From Colwellia sp. MB3u-45 (lineage in GTDB: Bacteria; Pseudomonadota; Gammaproteobacteria; Enterobacterales; Alteromonadaceae), in the NCBI RefSeq assembly GCF_014077005.1, contig NZ_JACGVC010000044.1, positions 124,001 through 188,000 of the forward strand: a stretch of 64,000 nucleotides of DNA, read 5' to 3'. Under the pieces are notes generated by a model that saw nothing but the letters and a program-made list of their open reading frames with translations, made no database searches and was not told where the DNA came from. The position numbers were made by a program, and so were the translations under genes. Positions 1 to 8,726 of this stretch are shown here, in pieces (the stretch's first letter is position 1; each line of letters starts with the position of its first letter).

Positions 1-389
1 GCGGTAAACCAGTGTATGTGGTACGTAGATCAGAAGAAATTCTTTCTGGTTTAAGTACACATGATGACCAATTAAAAGATCCACAATCAGAAGTGCCACA
101 ACAACCTGCTTATGCGATGAATGCACATCGCTCGATTAAACCTGATTTATTGGTGGCACTGGGTGTATGTACACATTTAGGTTGTGCACCAACTTACCGC
201 AAAGGTGATTTTGATCAGGAAGTTGCTGGTGTTAAAGACGGTTTTTACTGTCCTTGTCATGGCTCTAAATTTGATATGGCCGGTCGTGTTTTCCAAAATG
301 TCCCAGCACCGACTAACTTGATGGTGCCTGAACACTCTTTCCCAAATGAAGATACCTTACTCATTGGTGTGTCTGGAGGAGAAGCATAA
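1..389 (+). CDS. petA: Ubiquinol-cytochrome c reductase Rieske iron-sulfur subunit (5' end missing)
   Basis: This is the C-terminal part of the Rieske [2Fe-2S] subunit of the cytochrome bc1 complex, which passes electrons from ubiquinol to cytochrome c1 on the periplasmic side of the inner membrane. The frame is open from base 3, so the true start and the membrane anchor lie before the window. Both cluster-binding boxes are visible: CTHLGC and CPCHGS, each giving one Cys and one His ligand plus the extra disulfide cysteines. The gene ends in TAATG, so its stop overlaps the petB start by one base. It is the first visible gene of a petABC operon. The family call is secure; only the N-terminus is unknown. 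Confidence 0.96.
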   Translation, partial: GKPVYVVRRSEEILSGLSTHDDQLKDPQSEVPQQPAYAMNAHRSIKPDLLVALGVCTHLGCAPTYRKGDFDQEVAGVKDGFYCPCHGSKFDMAGRVFQNVPAPTNLMVPEHSFPNEDTLLIGVSGGEA

Positions 390-1657
390 TGTCTTTTAAA
401 TTAATGGATTGGATCGAACAGCGTCTACCTTTAATGGAAGCAATAAACAAGCATGTTACACAATACCCAGCACCAAAAAATTTCAACTTTTGGTATGTGT
501 TTGGTATTTTAGCGAGTGTTGTTTTAGTCAACCAATTGTTAACGGGTGTTTGGTTAACAATGAACTACGAACCATCAGGTGAAGGTGCCTTTGCTTCTGT
601 AGAGTATATTATGCGTGACGTCGACTACGGTTGGTTATTACGTTATATGCACTCAACGGGTGCATCAGCATTTTTTGTTGTTATTTACATGCATATGTTC
701 CGTGGCATGATGTATGGCTCTTACCAAAAACCTCGTGAATTATTGTGGCTGTTTGGTATGCTGATTTTCTTGGTACTAATGGCTGAAGCCTTTATGGGCT
801 ACTTATTACCTTGGGGTAATATGTCATATTGGGGAGCGCAAGTCATTATCTCCATTTTTGGTGCTATTCCGATTATTGGTGATGACTTAACGCTGTGGAT
901 ACGTGGTGATTATGTTATCTCAGGAGCGACATTAAATCGTTTCTTTGCCTTACATGTTATTGCCTTGCCATTAGTGCTGGTCGTGTTAGTTTTCCTACAT
1001 ATTTTAGCGCTACATGAAGTGGGCTCAAACAACCCAGACGGCACTAATATTAAAAAGCCTAAAGGTAGTGTGGCTCCCGAAGAGTTAAGTAAATTTGCCT
1101 TTCATGAGCAGTACACTAAGAAGTACGACATTGTTGACGCCATACCTTTTCATCCCTACTACACAGTTAAAGATTTGGTCGCTATTGTGATCTTCTTAAT
1201 TATATTCTGTGGGGTTATGTTCTTTGCGCCAGAAGGTGGTGGCTACTTTATAGAAGCGCCAAACTTTGAGCCGGCTAATGGCCTGAAAACACCAGAGCAT
1301 ATAGCACCTGTATGGTACTTTGGTCCCTTCTACACCATTTTACGTATTATTCCTGATAAGCTTTTAGGCGCTGTGGGTATGTTTGGTGCGATTATCGCCT
1401 TGTTCATGTTGCCTTGGTGTGACCGTGGTGTGGTTAAATCAATACGTTACCGTTGTACCGCTCATACGGTAAACCTTGTTCAATTCGCTATTTGTTTTAT
1501 TATTTTAGGTGTTTTAGGTACTTTACCTGCATCGCCACTGAATAACATGATTGGTGTTGTGGCAAGTTTCGGTTACTTTGGCTTTTTCGTGGCTATCTGG
1601 ATTTACAGTAAAAACGAAAAAACGAAGCCAGTTCCAGATAGGGTGACAGGAAAATGA
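389..1657 (+). CDS. petB: Cytochrome b of the bc1 complex
   Basis: This is the membrane cytochrome b subunit of complex III, which carries the quinol-oxidising and quinone-reducing sites and two b hemes. It is 422 aa, the usual length for a proteobacterial full-length cytochrome b, with about eight hydrophobic helices. Two heme-ligand His pairs can be read at residues 88/102 and 189/204, the second followed by the conserved HEVGSNNP. The Qo-site tetrapeptide that is PEWY in mitochondria reads PVWY here, a variant I associate with beta/gammaproteobacteria. Translation is coupled on both sides: a 1-base overlap with petA and a 4-base ATGA overlap with petC. Confidence 0.97.
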   Translation: MSFKLMDWIEQRLPLMEAINKHVTQYPAPKNFNFWYVFGILASVVLVNQLLTGVWLTMNYEPSGEGAFASVEYIMRDVDYGWLLRYMHSTGASAFFVVIYMHMFRGMMYGSYQKPRELLWLFGMLIFLVLMAEAFMGYLLPWGNMSYWGAQVIISIFGAIPIIGDDLTLWIRGDYVISGATLNRFFALHVIALPLVLVVLVFLHILALHEVGSNNPDGTNIKKPKGSVAPEELSKFAFHEQYTKKYDIVDAIPFHPYYTVKDLVAIVIFLIIFCGVMFFAPEGGGYFIEAPNFEPANGLKTPEHIAPVWYFGPFYTILRIIPDKLLGAVGMFGAIIALFMLPWCDRGVVKSIRYRCTAHTVNLVQFAICFIILGVLGTLPASPLNNMIGVVASFGYFGFFVAIWIYSKNEKTKPVPDRVTGK

Positions 1658-2352
1658 AAAAATTTATTATAGCAATTTTAGCTGTGCTTCCTATGCTCGC
1701 TTTGGCAGCTGGGCCCAGCATACAATTAGATGAGGCTAATAATGACTTACGTGATAAAGCCTCGTTAAAACGTGGTTTTGAAGCTTTTATTGATAATTGT
1801 TTAGCTTGTCACCAGTTGCAGTATCAGCGTTATAATCGCACTTTTGCTGACCTGGGTATTTCTGATGAAGATGGCCTAGCAAATTATATGTACACCGGTG
1901 AAAAAGTGGGTGATCATATAACCAATACTATGCCAGCTAAAGATGCGGCTAAGTGGTTTGGTGGCGCGCCACCAGATTTAACACTTGAAGCACGCTTTAG
2001 AAGTCCTGATTGGATTTACACTTACTTGCGATCTTTTTATGTTGATGAAAGTCGTCCGTTTGGTGTGAACAATAAAGTTTTTAAAGATGTGGGTATGCCA
2101 CATGTATTACAAAACCTTCAAGGTGTTAAAACAATAGATGAGCACGGTAATCTTTCTGAGGCTACTGGCGGTTCAATGACAACAGAAGAATATGATACTT
2201 TTGTTCGTGATATAACCAACTTCTTGGAATACACCGGTGAGCCAAATAAACTTGAGCGTGAAAGCCTAGGTTATTGGGTTATTGGTTTCCTCTTTATCTT
2301 GTTGTTCTTTGCCTATTTACTGAAGAAAGAATACTGGAGAGATGTACACTAA
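1654..2352 (+). CDS. petC: Cytochrome c1
   Basis: This is the c-type cytochrome subunit of the bc1 complex, receiving electrons from the Rieske centre in the periplasm. The 232-aa protein has a signal peptide (MKKFIIAILAVLPMLALAAG), a single heme c motif CLACH at residues 49-53, a downstream Met in DVGMPH that probably supplies the axial ligand, and a C-terminal membrane anchor near residues 207-224 followed by a basic tail. It starts inside the end of petB (ATGA) and is followed by a strong terminator, closing the petABC unit. Confidence 0.96.
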   Translation: MKKFIIAILAVLPMLALAAGPSIQLDEANNDLRDKASLKRGFEAFIDNCLACHQLQYQRYNRTFADLGISDEDGLANYMYTGEKVGDHITNTMPAKDAAKWFGGAPPDLTLEARFRSPDWIYTYLRSFYVDESRPFGVNNKVFKDVGMPHVLQNLQGVKTIDEHGNLSEATGGSMTTEEYDTFVRDITNFLEYTGEPNKLERESLGYWVIGFLFILLFFAYLLKKEYWRDVH

Positions 2353-2394
2353 TTACAAATGTTTTGTGAAACCGTGTAAACTTTAGATATTACT

Positions 2395-2427
2395 GGGGGC
2401 TTTGGCCCCCTTTGTTAGTTTTTTAAA
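2395..2427 (+). terminator. Rho-independent terminator after petC
   Basis: A perfect 6-bp GC-rich stem (GGGGGC at 2395-2400, GCCCCC at 2405-2410) with the 4-nt loop TTTG is followed by a T-rich stretch. It lies 43 bases after petC and before the sspA ribosome-binding site. Confidence 0.8.
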
Positions 2428-2448
2428 TAAGAATTTTTTGGAGGCATT

Positions 2449-3090
2449 ATGGCCATCGCCGCAAACAAACGCTCTGTTATGACTTTATATTCGCATGCAG
2501 ATGATATGTATAGTCATCAAACCCGCATCGTGTTGGCAGAGAAAGGTGTCGGAGTTGACATTAACTTGGTTGACTTAGCCGATTTACCTGAGGATTTATT
2601 GGATTTAAATCCGTATGGAACAGTGCCTACGTTAATTGATCGCGAATTAGCGCTTTATGAAGCGTCAATTATTATCGAATACTTGGATGAACGTTTTCCG
2701 CATCCACCACTTATGCCAGTTTACCCGGTATCTCGTGGTCGTAGCCGTTTAATGATGCATCGTATCGAACAAGACTGGTACAGCCTAGCTAAAATTATCT
2801 ACAGTGGACCAGCCGATGCAGCCGCAAAAGCACGTCAAGAATTGAAAGAAAGCTTGTTAAGTGTTGCGCCTATTTTGAATGAAGCGCCTTATTTCATGAG
2901 TGAAGAATTCAGTTTGGTTGATTGTTACTTAGCGCCGCTATTATGGCGTTTACCTGTTATGGGTATTGAGCTCGATGGTGAAGGATCAAAAGAATTAAAA
3001 ACTTACATGTTAAGAGTGTTTGAACGTGAATCATTTCAAGCGGCATTAACTGAGTCTGAGCGTGAACTACGCTTTGGCGCTCCAGTATAA
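2449..3090 (+). CDS. sspA: Stringent starvation protein A
   Basis: SspA is a glutathione-S-transferase-fold protein that in E. coli binds RNA polymerase and affects stationary-phase and acid-stress transcription. The 213-aa product has the N-terminal thioredoxin-like segment (LYSHADDMYSHQTRIVLAEK), the cis-Pro region NPYGTVPTL, an alpha-helical C-terminal half, and the length typical of SspA. The catalytic residues of real GSTs are not evident, as expected. The ATG has a good ribosome-binding site (TGGAGG at 2439-2444). The gene sits directly upstream of sspB and downstream of petABC, the classical gammaproteobacterial order. Confidence 0.95.
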   Translation: MAIAANKRSVMTLYSHADDMYSHQTRIVLAEKGVGVDINLVDLADLPEDLLDLNPYGTVPTLIDRELALYEASIIIEYLDERFPHPPLMPVYPVSRGRSRLMMHRIEQDWYSLAKIIYSGPADAAAKARQELKESLLSVAPILNEAPYFMSEEFSLVDCYLAPLLWRLPVMGIELDGEGSKELKTYMLRVFERESFQAALTESERELRFGAPV

Positions 3091-3101
3091 AGTCGTAAGC
3101 T

Positions 3102-3584
3102 ATGACAAGTGAAATGAGCTCAAATAAGCCTTATGTTGTTAAGGCTTTTTATGACTGGATTTTTGATAACGGCTTAACACCTTACATTGTTGTTGATGTG
3201 AATGTTTATGGTGTTATGGTGCCTATGTCTTATGTTAATGACGGTCAAATCGTGTTAAATGTTTCGCCGTCAGCTGTCGGTAGTATTGCCATGGGTGAAG
3301 AAATTATCGAGCTTAGCGCACGTTTTGGCGGCAAGCTTGAAAACATGAGCATACCTTATGGTGCTGTTGTGGCTATTTATGCCAAAGAAAATGGTGCTGG
3401 CACATCGCTAGCGATTGAGCACCCTGAGCCAGGCACTATTGCTGAGGAACCTTTACCTTCACCGGTGAAAATGTCTTCAGTCAAAGCAGTAGATAGCAAG
3501 ACAACGACTAAAACGTCAGCTAAGCAGCAAAGCACTCAAGCATCAAAAGTGAAAAAGCCCAGCCTGTCGGTAGTAAAAAATTAA
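3102..3584 (+). CDS. sspB: ClpXP protease specificity-enhancing factor SspB
   Basis: SspB is the adaptor that tethers ssrA-tagged proteins and some other substrates to the ClpXP protease. The first 110 residues are the conserved substrate-binding fold (KPYVVKAFYDWIFDN, LTPYIVVDVNVYGV, DGQIVLNVSP, ARFGGK, AVVAIYAKENGAG). Then comes a Thr/Ser/Lys-rich flexible linker and a C-terminal KPSLSVVK, which corresponds to the short ClpX-binding tail of the family. Another ATG lies 12 bases downstream and could be the real start. The gene follows sspA by 11 bases, so the two are co-transcribed. Confidence 0.95.
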   Translation: MTSEMSSNKPYVVKAFYDWIFDNGLTPYIVVDVNVYGVMVPMSYVNDGQIVLNVSPSAVGSIAMGEEIIELSARFGGKLENMSIPYGAVVAIYAKENGAGTSLAIEHPEPGTIAEEPLPSPVKMSSVKAVDSKTTTKTSAKQQSTQASKVKKPSLSVVKN

Positions 3585-3617
3585 GCAAAATTAAGTATAT
3601 TATAATTTTGTTAACCA

Positions 3618-3652
3618 TTAAAAAAGGTAAGCGTTATGCTTACCTTTTTTAT
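3618..3652. terminator. Bidirectional terminator between sspB and hemL
   Basis: A 12-bp stem (AAAAAGGTAAGC pairing with GCTTACCTTTTT) closes a 5-nt loop, GTTAT. It has an A-run on the left and a T-run on the right, so it can terminate sspB from the left and the convergent hemL transcript from the right. Confidence 0.85.
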
Positions 3653-3674
3653 TGTCTGCTTGATAATGTAAAGT

Positions 3675-4958
3675 TTACAGTTGAGCGAAACAACGATCAG
3701 CTGCGGCTAAGGTAAATTCAACTTCTGCTTCACCGTGTGCCGTTGATACAAAGGCGGCTTCAAATGAAGAAGGGGCAAGATAAACGCCTTCATCCAACAT
3801 CAAATGAAAGAAGCGTTTAAACTTTTCACCATCACATGCGGTTGCCTGAGCAAAGCAAGTCACGGTCTCTTCCTCAGTAAAAAAGAAACCGAACATACCG
3901 CCAACATAATTAACCGCTAATGATATACCATTGCGCTCTGCAGCGGCTTTTAAGCCCATTGCTAGCTTTTCTGTCGTAGCACTGAGTTGTTCGTGCTTAT
4001 TACCTTTAGATAGCTCATTTAACGTCGCCAAACCTGCTGCCATAGCAATAGGGTTGCCTGATAATGTACCCGCTTGATAAACAGGTCCAATAGGGGCAAT
4101 GTAATCCATGATTTCTTTTTTACCACCAAAAGCTCCTACCGGCATGCCACCACCGATAACTTTACCTAAAGTAGTTAAATCAGGCACTATGTTGTAGTGA
4201 GCTTGGGCTCCACCTAAAGCAATGCGAAAGCCGGTCATGACTTCATCAAAAATTAACAGGCTTTTATATTGATCACAAATGGTGCGTAATCCTTCCAAGA
4301 AACCTTCGATCGGTGGTACACAGTTCATATTGCCAGCAACAGGTTCAACAATGATACAAGCGATTTCATCACCCATTTCAGCGAAAATTTGTTTGACTTC
4401 ATCAAGGTTATTAAAGCTAACAGTTAACGTGTGTTTAGCAACATCTTCAGGAATACCGGGAGAGCTTGGCACGCCCATGGTTAACATGCCTGAGCCAGCC
4501 TTAACCAATAAAGAGTCGGCATGGCCGTGATAACAACCTTCAAATTTTAATATTTTGTCACGACCCGTAAAGCCACGGGCCAATCGTATAGAGCTCATGG
4601 TTGCTTCAGTGCCTGAACTGGTCATACGTAATTTTTCCATTGAAGGAACCATTTCACGCACTTTTTCAGCCATGGTTATTTCGAGTTCTGTTGGAGCGCC
4701 AAAGCTAAGCCCGTTCTGGGCAGTTTCAATCACGGCGGCCAGAATTGCTGGGTGATTGTGGCCTAAAATCATCGGTCCCCATGAACCAACATAATCGACA
4801 TACTGCTTACCATCAACGTCAAAAATATAAGCCCCTTGAGCTTTCTTGATAAACAGTGGTGTGCCACCTACGCCATTAAAGGCACGAACCGGTGAATTTA
4901 CGCCACCAGGAATAATGTCTTGGGCGGCATTAAATAATTGCTGAGAATTTTTTGTCAT
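3675..4958 (-). CDS. hemL: Glutamate-1-semialdehyde 2,1-aminomutase
   Basis: HemL is a PLP enzyme that converts glutamate-1-semialdehyde to 5-aminolevulinate, the second committed step of C5-pathway heme biosynthesis. It is 427 aa, the normal length. Visible signatures are [10 protein letters not shown] at the N-terminus, the cofactor-binding [15 protein letters not shown], the FDEVMTGFR segment before the active site, and the Schiff-base lysine in [18 protein letters not shown]. It lies 45 bases downstream of pyrB on the same strand and may be co-transcribed with it. A second heme gene, hemJ, is nearby on the same strand. Confidence 0.97.
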   Translation of the reverse strand: MTKNSQQLFNAAQDIIPGGVNSPVRAFNGVGGTPLFIKKAQGAYIFDVDGKQYVDYVGSWGPMILGHNHPAILAAVIETAQNGLSFGAPTELEITMAEKVREMVPSMEKLRMTSSGTEATMSSIRLARGFTGRDKILKFEGCYHGHADSLLVKAGSGMLTMGVPSSPGIPEDVAKHTLTVSFNNLDEVKQIFAEMGDEIACIIVEPVAGNMNCVPPIEGFLEGLRTICDQYKSLLIFDEVMTGFRIALGGAQAHYNIVPDLTTLGKVIGGGMPVGAFGGKKEIMDYIAPIGPVYQAGTLSGNPIAMAAGLATLNELSKGNKHEQLSATTEKLAMGLKAAAERNGISLAVNYVGGMFGFFFTEEETVTCFAQATACDGEKFKRFFHLMLDEGVYLAPSSFEAAFVSTAHGEAEVEFTLAAADRCFAQL

Positions 4959-5003
4959 AATATGCTACTCGCTGTTAAGGTAACCTAACTATTGAGGTTA
5001 AAA

Positions 5004-6014
5004 TTAGTATTTATTGGTGTGCCAAATTACCGGCTTTTCATAATGGCTAAGTTGGTTTTCAACCCCTAAACTTAGGGCAAATAATGCCATACGTACCAGT
5101 ACACCGTTTTGCGCTTGGCGAAATATGGCTAAATTATCGAGGTCATTTAAATCGATATCGAGTTCATTCGCTTCAGCGCGAGAATCGCGCGGTAATGGGT
5201 GCATGATTACCGTATGTTCGTGACAATATTGCTGATAAATTTTTCGATTCAAACTAAAGTGGCCACGGTATAAGTCGGCTTCATCTTTACTGGCAAAACG
5301 CTCTTGTTGAATACGGGTTTGGTAAATAACATCGCAGGCCAAATTGCCTTCAATTTTGTCAGTAATAACCACTTGGTGTCCGGCGTTGGTTAAGGTAGCC
5401 ACTATGCTATCTGGCATTTGCAGAGCCTTAGGGGCAATCATAGTGATTTTGATATTGTTATATAAGCTAATTAATTTCGACAGAGAATGCACGGTTCTAC
5501 CATGTTTAAGATCGCCCATTAAGACAATGTTTAAGCCGTCTAGCCCCATGTCATAACGCGCCATTTCTGACTGTATGGTAAATAAATCCAGTAGCGCCTG
5601 TGTTGGGTGTTCGTTAGCGCCGTCGCCACCATTAATCACAGGCACACTGCTGCCTTTAGCAAAGTCAGCAACCGAGTGCATGGTGGGGTGGCGCATGGCA
5701 ATCACGTCTGAATAACCACTAATAACACGGGCGGTGTCAAATAATGACTCGCCTTTTGAAAGCGAAGAGTTCTCTTGTCCAACTGTTTCTCTGACAAAGC
5801 CACCCAGTAAATTAAAGGCGGTACCAAAGCTAACACGTGTGCGGGTGCTGGGCTCAAAAAATAAATTACTTAATATTGCGCCTTCAAGCACATGACAACG
5901 CTTTTTTCGCATGGCGTAGGGCGCCATTAAGGTTGAAATCTCTAAAATACGGGAAATACTCTCTCTATCGAACTGCGATACAGATAAGATATGGCTTCCT
6001 TCAAATTTCATCAT
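5004..6014 (-). CDS. pyrB: Aspartate carbamoyltransferase catalytic chain
   Basis: PyrB condenses carbamoyl phosphate with aspartate in pyrimidine synthesis. The carbamoyl-phosphate-binding FFEPSTRTRVSF, the SLSKGES loop, HPTQALLDLFTI and the MHPLPR box are all present. At 336 aa it is about 25 residues longer than the E. coli chain, with a C-terminal extension. No pyrI regulatory-subunit gene is present next to it, unlike in enterobacteria. Two tandem ATG codons open the gene; I keep the first. The 534-bp upstream gap holds a possible promoter and several inverted repeats. Confidence 0.95.
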   Translation of the reverse strand: MMKFEGSHILSVSQFDRESISRILEISTLMAPYAMRKKRCHVLEGAILSNLFFEPSTRTRVSFGTAFNLLGGFVRETVGQENSSLSKGESLFDTARVISGYSDVIAMRHPTMHSVADFAKGSSVPVINGGDGANEHPTQALLDLFTIQSEMARYDMGLDGLNIVLMGDLKHGRTVHSLSKLISLYNNIKITMIAPKALQMPDSIVATLTNAGHQVVITDKIEGNLACDVIYQTRIQQERFASKDEADLYRGHFSLNRKIYQQYCHEHTVIMHPLPRDSRAEANELDIDLNDLDNLAIFRQAQNGVLVRMALFALSLGVENQLSHYEKPVIWHTNKY

Positions 6015-6076
6015 AGATAATACCTACATTATCGAAATCTTGAGCAAGGCACTGTGCCAGCTGATTTGATAATTTC

Positions 6077-6109
6077 ATTATATAGTGGACCGTTGCTGTT
6101 AAGCTAACA
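6077..6109 (-). promoter_or_regulatory. Possible pyrB promoter
   Basis: Read on the minus strand there is a consensus -10 box TATAAT (complement of 6077-6082) 62 bases before the pyrB start. The -35 side is poor: TTGTTA or TTAGCT occur, but at spacings of 22 and 19 bases. Only the -10 box is convincing. Confidence 0.35.
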
Positions 6110-6322
6110 ACGAAAAATTGTTGCGAAATATAGCATAAAAGTTCAATGCTGAGAATGTATTATCAAGATTTGAATTAAGAAAATATCTGGAGTTTGACTG
6201 AAAGGTTGAGAGGGTTAAACAAGATTACAGCCTGGGCAATTCAAGGGCTGTAGTAAGGTGACTAAGCGCCACGGAGAGACAGCATAAGATGCTTGTTTGC
6301 TTGTTCAGCATTTAAGTCTACG

Positions 6323-6374
6323 GTTTGGTATTACGGCTTGATATTATGCTTAGATATTACGACTTACTATAGCG
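6323..6374. repeat. Four imperfect 13-bp tandem repeats
   Basis: The units are GTTTGGTATTACG, GCTTGATATTATG, CTTAGATATTACG and ACTTACTATAGCG. The core GATATTAYG recurs. They lie in the gap between hemJ and pyrB; function unknown. Confidence 0.5.
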
Positions 6375-6430
6375 GATAAGTCTTACTTTTCACCGTCAAT
6401 TTAATAGGCTAGAGTAAGACTTACCTAACA

Positions 6431-6451
6431 CCCTGTACGTGTTGTACAGGG
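6431..6451. other. Perfect 8-bp hairpin downstream of hemJ
   Basis: CCCTGTAC (6431-6438) and GTACAGGG (6444-6451) flank the loop GTGTT. No T-run follows on either strand, so it is not a standard intrinsic terminator. It could still stabilise the hemJ mRNA 3' end or serve as a protein-binding palindrome. Confidence 0.5.
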
Positions 6452-6548
6452 CAGTATAATTGCACCTTCAGCACTGATGAGTATAGCCTTTGAGCTTTAA
6501 TTCACGTTGTATATATCAGGTTATATCCAACAGTTTAATATGCCAAAC

Positions 6549-6980
6549 TTAAAAAGGTTTTAGGTAAACTAGCAGTATGACAATCAGTAGGATAATTACA
6601 GGCACTTCGTTGAAAATGCGATAAAACTTGCCAGAACGAGTATTTTTATCTGCAGCAAATATTTTGACTAATTTAAAGCAGTAACCATGATAAATGAGCA
6701 ATAGCAGCACCAAGGATATTTTTACATGTAACCATTTTGCCGCCACAAACCAGAGATAGCCATATTGATAAATAATGGCAATCCCTAATAAAACCGTCAA
6801 TAGGGCAAAGGGGGTAACAAAATAAAGTAATCGTCGCTCCATGCCTTTGAGGTGTTGATGTACAAGAGGTTCAGCTGATTCGGCATGATTAACAAAAATG
6901 CGCGGTAAATAAAAGATACCGGCAAACCACGCAACCATAAAAAAAACATGGAATGCTTTAAGCCAGAGAATGGTAACCAT
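6549..6980 (-). CDS. hemJ: Protoporphyrinogen oxidase HemJ-type membrane protein
   Basis: HemJ is the membrane protein that oxidises protoporphyrinogen IX to protoporphyrin IX in many bacteria lacking HemG and HemY. The 143-aa protein has the family length and four hydrophobic segments. Its N-terminal WLKAFHVFFMVAWFAGIFYL and middle WLHVKISLVLLLLIYHGYC carry the conserved histidines proposed to bind heme. It starts in the last base of the upstream CLC gene (TGATG overlap), so the two are translationally coupled. hemL lies 1.6 kb downstream. The older annotation would be UPF0093. Confidence 0.85.
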   Translation of the reverse strand: MVTILWLKAFHVFFMVAWFAGIFYLPRIFVNHAESAEPLVHQHLKGMERRLLYFVTPFALLTVLLGIAIIYQYGYLWFVAAKWLHVKISLVLLLLIYHGYCFKLVKIFAADKNTRSGKFYRIFNEVPVIILLIVILLVYLKPF

Positions 6981-8668
6981 CAGTTGGTTTTTCCTTTTAA
7001 TAAATAAGCGCTAATATAATCAAAGGTTATTATACCCATAATTTCATCTGGATTATCCTGATATATATAAACACCACCCGTCCTTTTCTTCATGAGCAGT
7101 AAATAGGCTTCAGTCAGTGTCGATTGGCTAGAAAGCGGGATCAGTGTGTGTTTTGTTAGCGTCGGCTTTGCGTCTATGTCCGTCATACTTTGCTGGTAAA
7201 AAACAAATTGTGTTGTTTCATCAGGCTGTTTTATCTGGTGGATAACATTATCCTGTGGTTTTTGCTTTGATAATGCAGTGGCAATAGTCTTATCATCGAC
7301 TTGTCGCAACAGCGTGATGCGCTCATCCATCACCCCAATGACTCCAATGCGCTGTAAGAACTTCTCAATAGGGGGTTGGCGGTAGGGTAAGCCCTGAATC
7401 TCTAACTGGAGAATGAAAATTGAACGATTACCAAAAAATTGTCCAGAAAACACACAAGCACTAGTGATAACAATCATGGCGGGTACAATAATCTCTATCT
7501 GATTAGACAATTCCACCACACAGAGCAATGCAGCTAACGGGGCATTAAGTGTTGCAGCCATAAAGCCAGCCATGCCCATTAACGCAAAGTCACTGGCAGA
7601 AATGTTACCGCCGATAAAATAGCTTGCGACCACAGAGCCACAGGTACCTGCGATAGCGCCGATACCAAGAATAGGGCCAATAACACCGCCGGGAATGCCT
7701 AAGCCAAGCGCAAAAATGGTCATCAGTACTTTTGCGACTAATAAACCCAGGAGTAGTTGCAATTCAAGACTATTTTGCAAAGAAAAATTAATTGCACTTA
7801 AATCGGTTCCCATCGCATAAGGCAGTGCATAACCCAAGCTGCCAGTAATTAATGCCGCAGTCAGTATTCTTGGCACAAGATGAAAACGAGCACTGTGTTT
7901 GATCACTAATATCAGGTTGCGATTAAAAATAAAGGCGAAAACACCTAGCACCATGCCGAGTACAGCCAAAACAAGATAATGGTCGATGTTTAAAGTAATG
8001 GCGGTAAAATGGCCAAATTCATGGTTGACACCAAAAATATGACTGGTGGTCATCGACCCAACCAGAGCCGCAATCATTACCGGTATAAAAATATGAACTT
8101 TATACTCTCGTAAGATAACTTCCATCACAAACAAAACCGCGGCTATTGGGGTATTAAAACAAGCGGCAATACCCGCCGCAATACCGCAAGCACTTAAGCT
8201 GCGAATGGCGTTATAAGGTAAATTTAACTTGTTGGCAATATAACTGCTACAGGCGGCGCCTAAATGCACAGCCGGACCTTCTCTGCCCACTGAAAAACCG
8301 GCAGCAAGTGCGGTGGCACTACCAATAAATTGATTAACCGTGTTACGAAATGGCATGACACCATTGGCAACTTTTAAGCGATGTAATACAAAGGGAATGC
8401 CGCTGCGGATATACTTGTAACCGGTTAGCCAGGCAAATAAGAGAATAACGACAGCACCCATAATAGGTAATTGAAAACGACTTAAAGCGCTGATGCTGTT
8501 ATAGTCGTCTTTTTCGGGCAGAAAAAATAACTGAATGCCTTCAATGGTAAAAATAAATAGCACAACTAACAACGCCGATGCAAAACCCCCAATAGCGGCT
8601 AGTAAACAGAGTTGCCATGACGTTTGTGGCACGGCGAGACGTTTTTTTAGTTGAGTTATTGTCTTCAT
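6980..8668 (-). CDS. CLC-family chloride channel/transporter with C-terminal CBS-like region
   Basis: The 562-aa protein is a CLC chloride channel or Cl-/H+ exchanger of the inner membrane. The three ion-path motifs can be read: a GSGIP equivalent that here is RSGIP, GREGPAVHLG with the gating glutamate, and GIPGGVIGP. About ten hydrophobic segments fill residues 20-430. The last 120 residues are soluble and end in a CBS-like segment (SSQSTLTEAYLLLMKKRTGGVYI). Whether it is a channel or an exchanger cannot be settled here. It is transcribed divergently from the gene at 8727, with 58 bases between them. Confidence 0.9.
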   Translation of the reverse strand: MKTITQLKKRLAVPQTSWQLCLLAAIGGFASALLVVLFIFTIEGIQLFFLPEKDDYNSISALSRFQLPIMGAVVILLFAWLTGYKYIRSGIPFVLHRLKVANGVMPFRNTVNQFIGSATALAAGFSVGREGPAVHLGAACSSYIANKLNLPYNAIRSLSACGIAAGIAACFNTPIAAVLFVMEVILREYKVHIFIPVMIAALVGSMTTSHIFGVNHEFGHFTAITLNIDHYLVLAVLGMVLGVFAFIFNRNLILVIKHSARFHLVPRILTAALITGSLGYALPYAMGTDLSAINFSLQNSLELQLLLGLLVAKVLMTIFALGLGIPGGVIGPILGIGAIAGTCGSVVASYFIGGNISASDFALMGMAGFMAATLNAPLAALLCVVELSNQIEIIVPAMIVITSACVFSGQFFGNRSIFILQLEIQGLPYRQPPIEKFLQRIGVIGVMDERITLLRQVDDKTIATALSKQKPQDNVIHQIKQPDETTQFVFYQQSMTDIDAKPTLTKHTLIPLSSQSTLTEAYLLLMKKRTGGVYIYQDNPDEIMGIITFDYISAYLLKGKTN

Positions 8669-8726
8669 ATTGAGTTATTTTTATTGGACATATTTACAGA
8701 CACTCTGGATATCATAATACTTTCAA

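Larger units (their letters stand above)
6015..6548. other. Intergenic region with repeats between hemJ and pyrB
   Basis: I see no gene in this 534-bp stretch. It contains four imperfect 13-bp tandem units (6323-6374), an 11-bp perfect inverted repeat (6377-6387 with 6413-6423) and an 8-bp perfect hairpin (6431-6451). It is the 3' flank of hemJ and the 5' flank of pyrB, so these structures could belong to termination of the first or regulation of the second. Confidence 0.7.
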
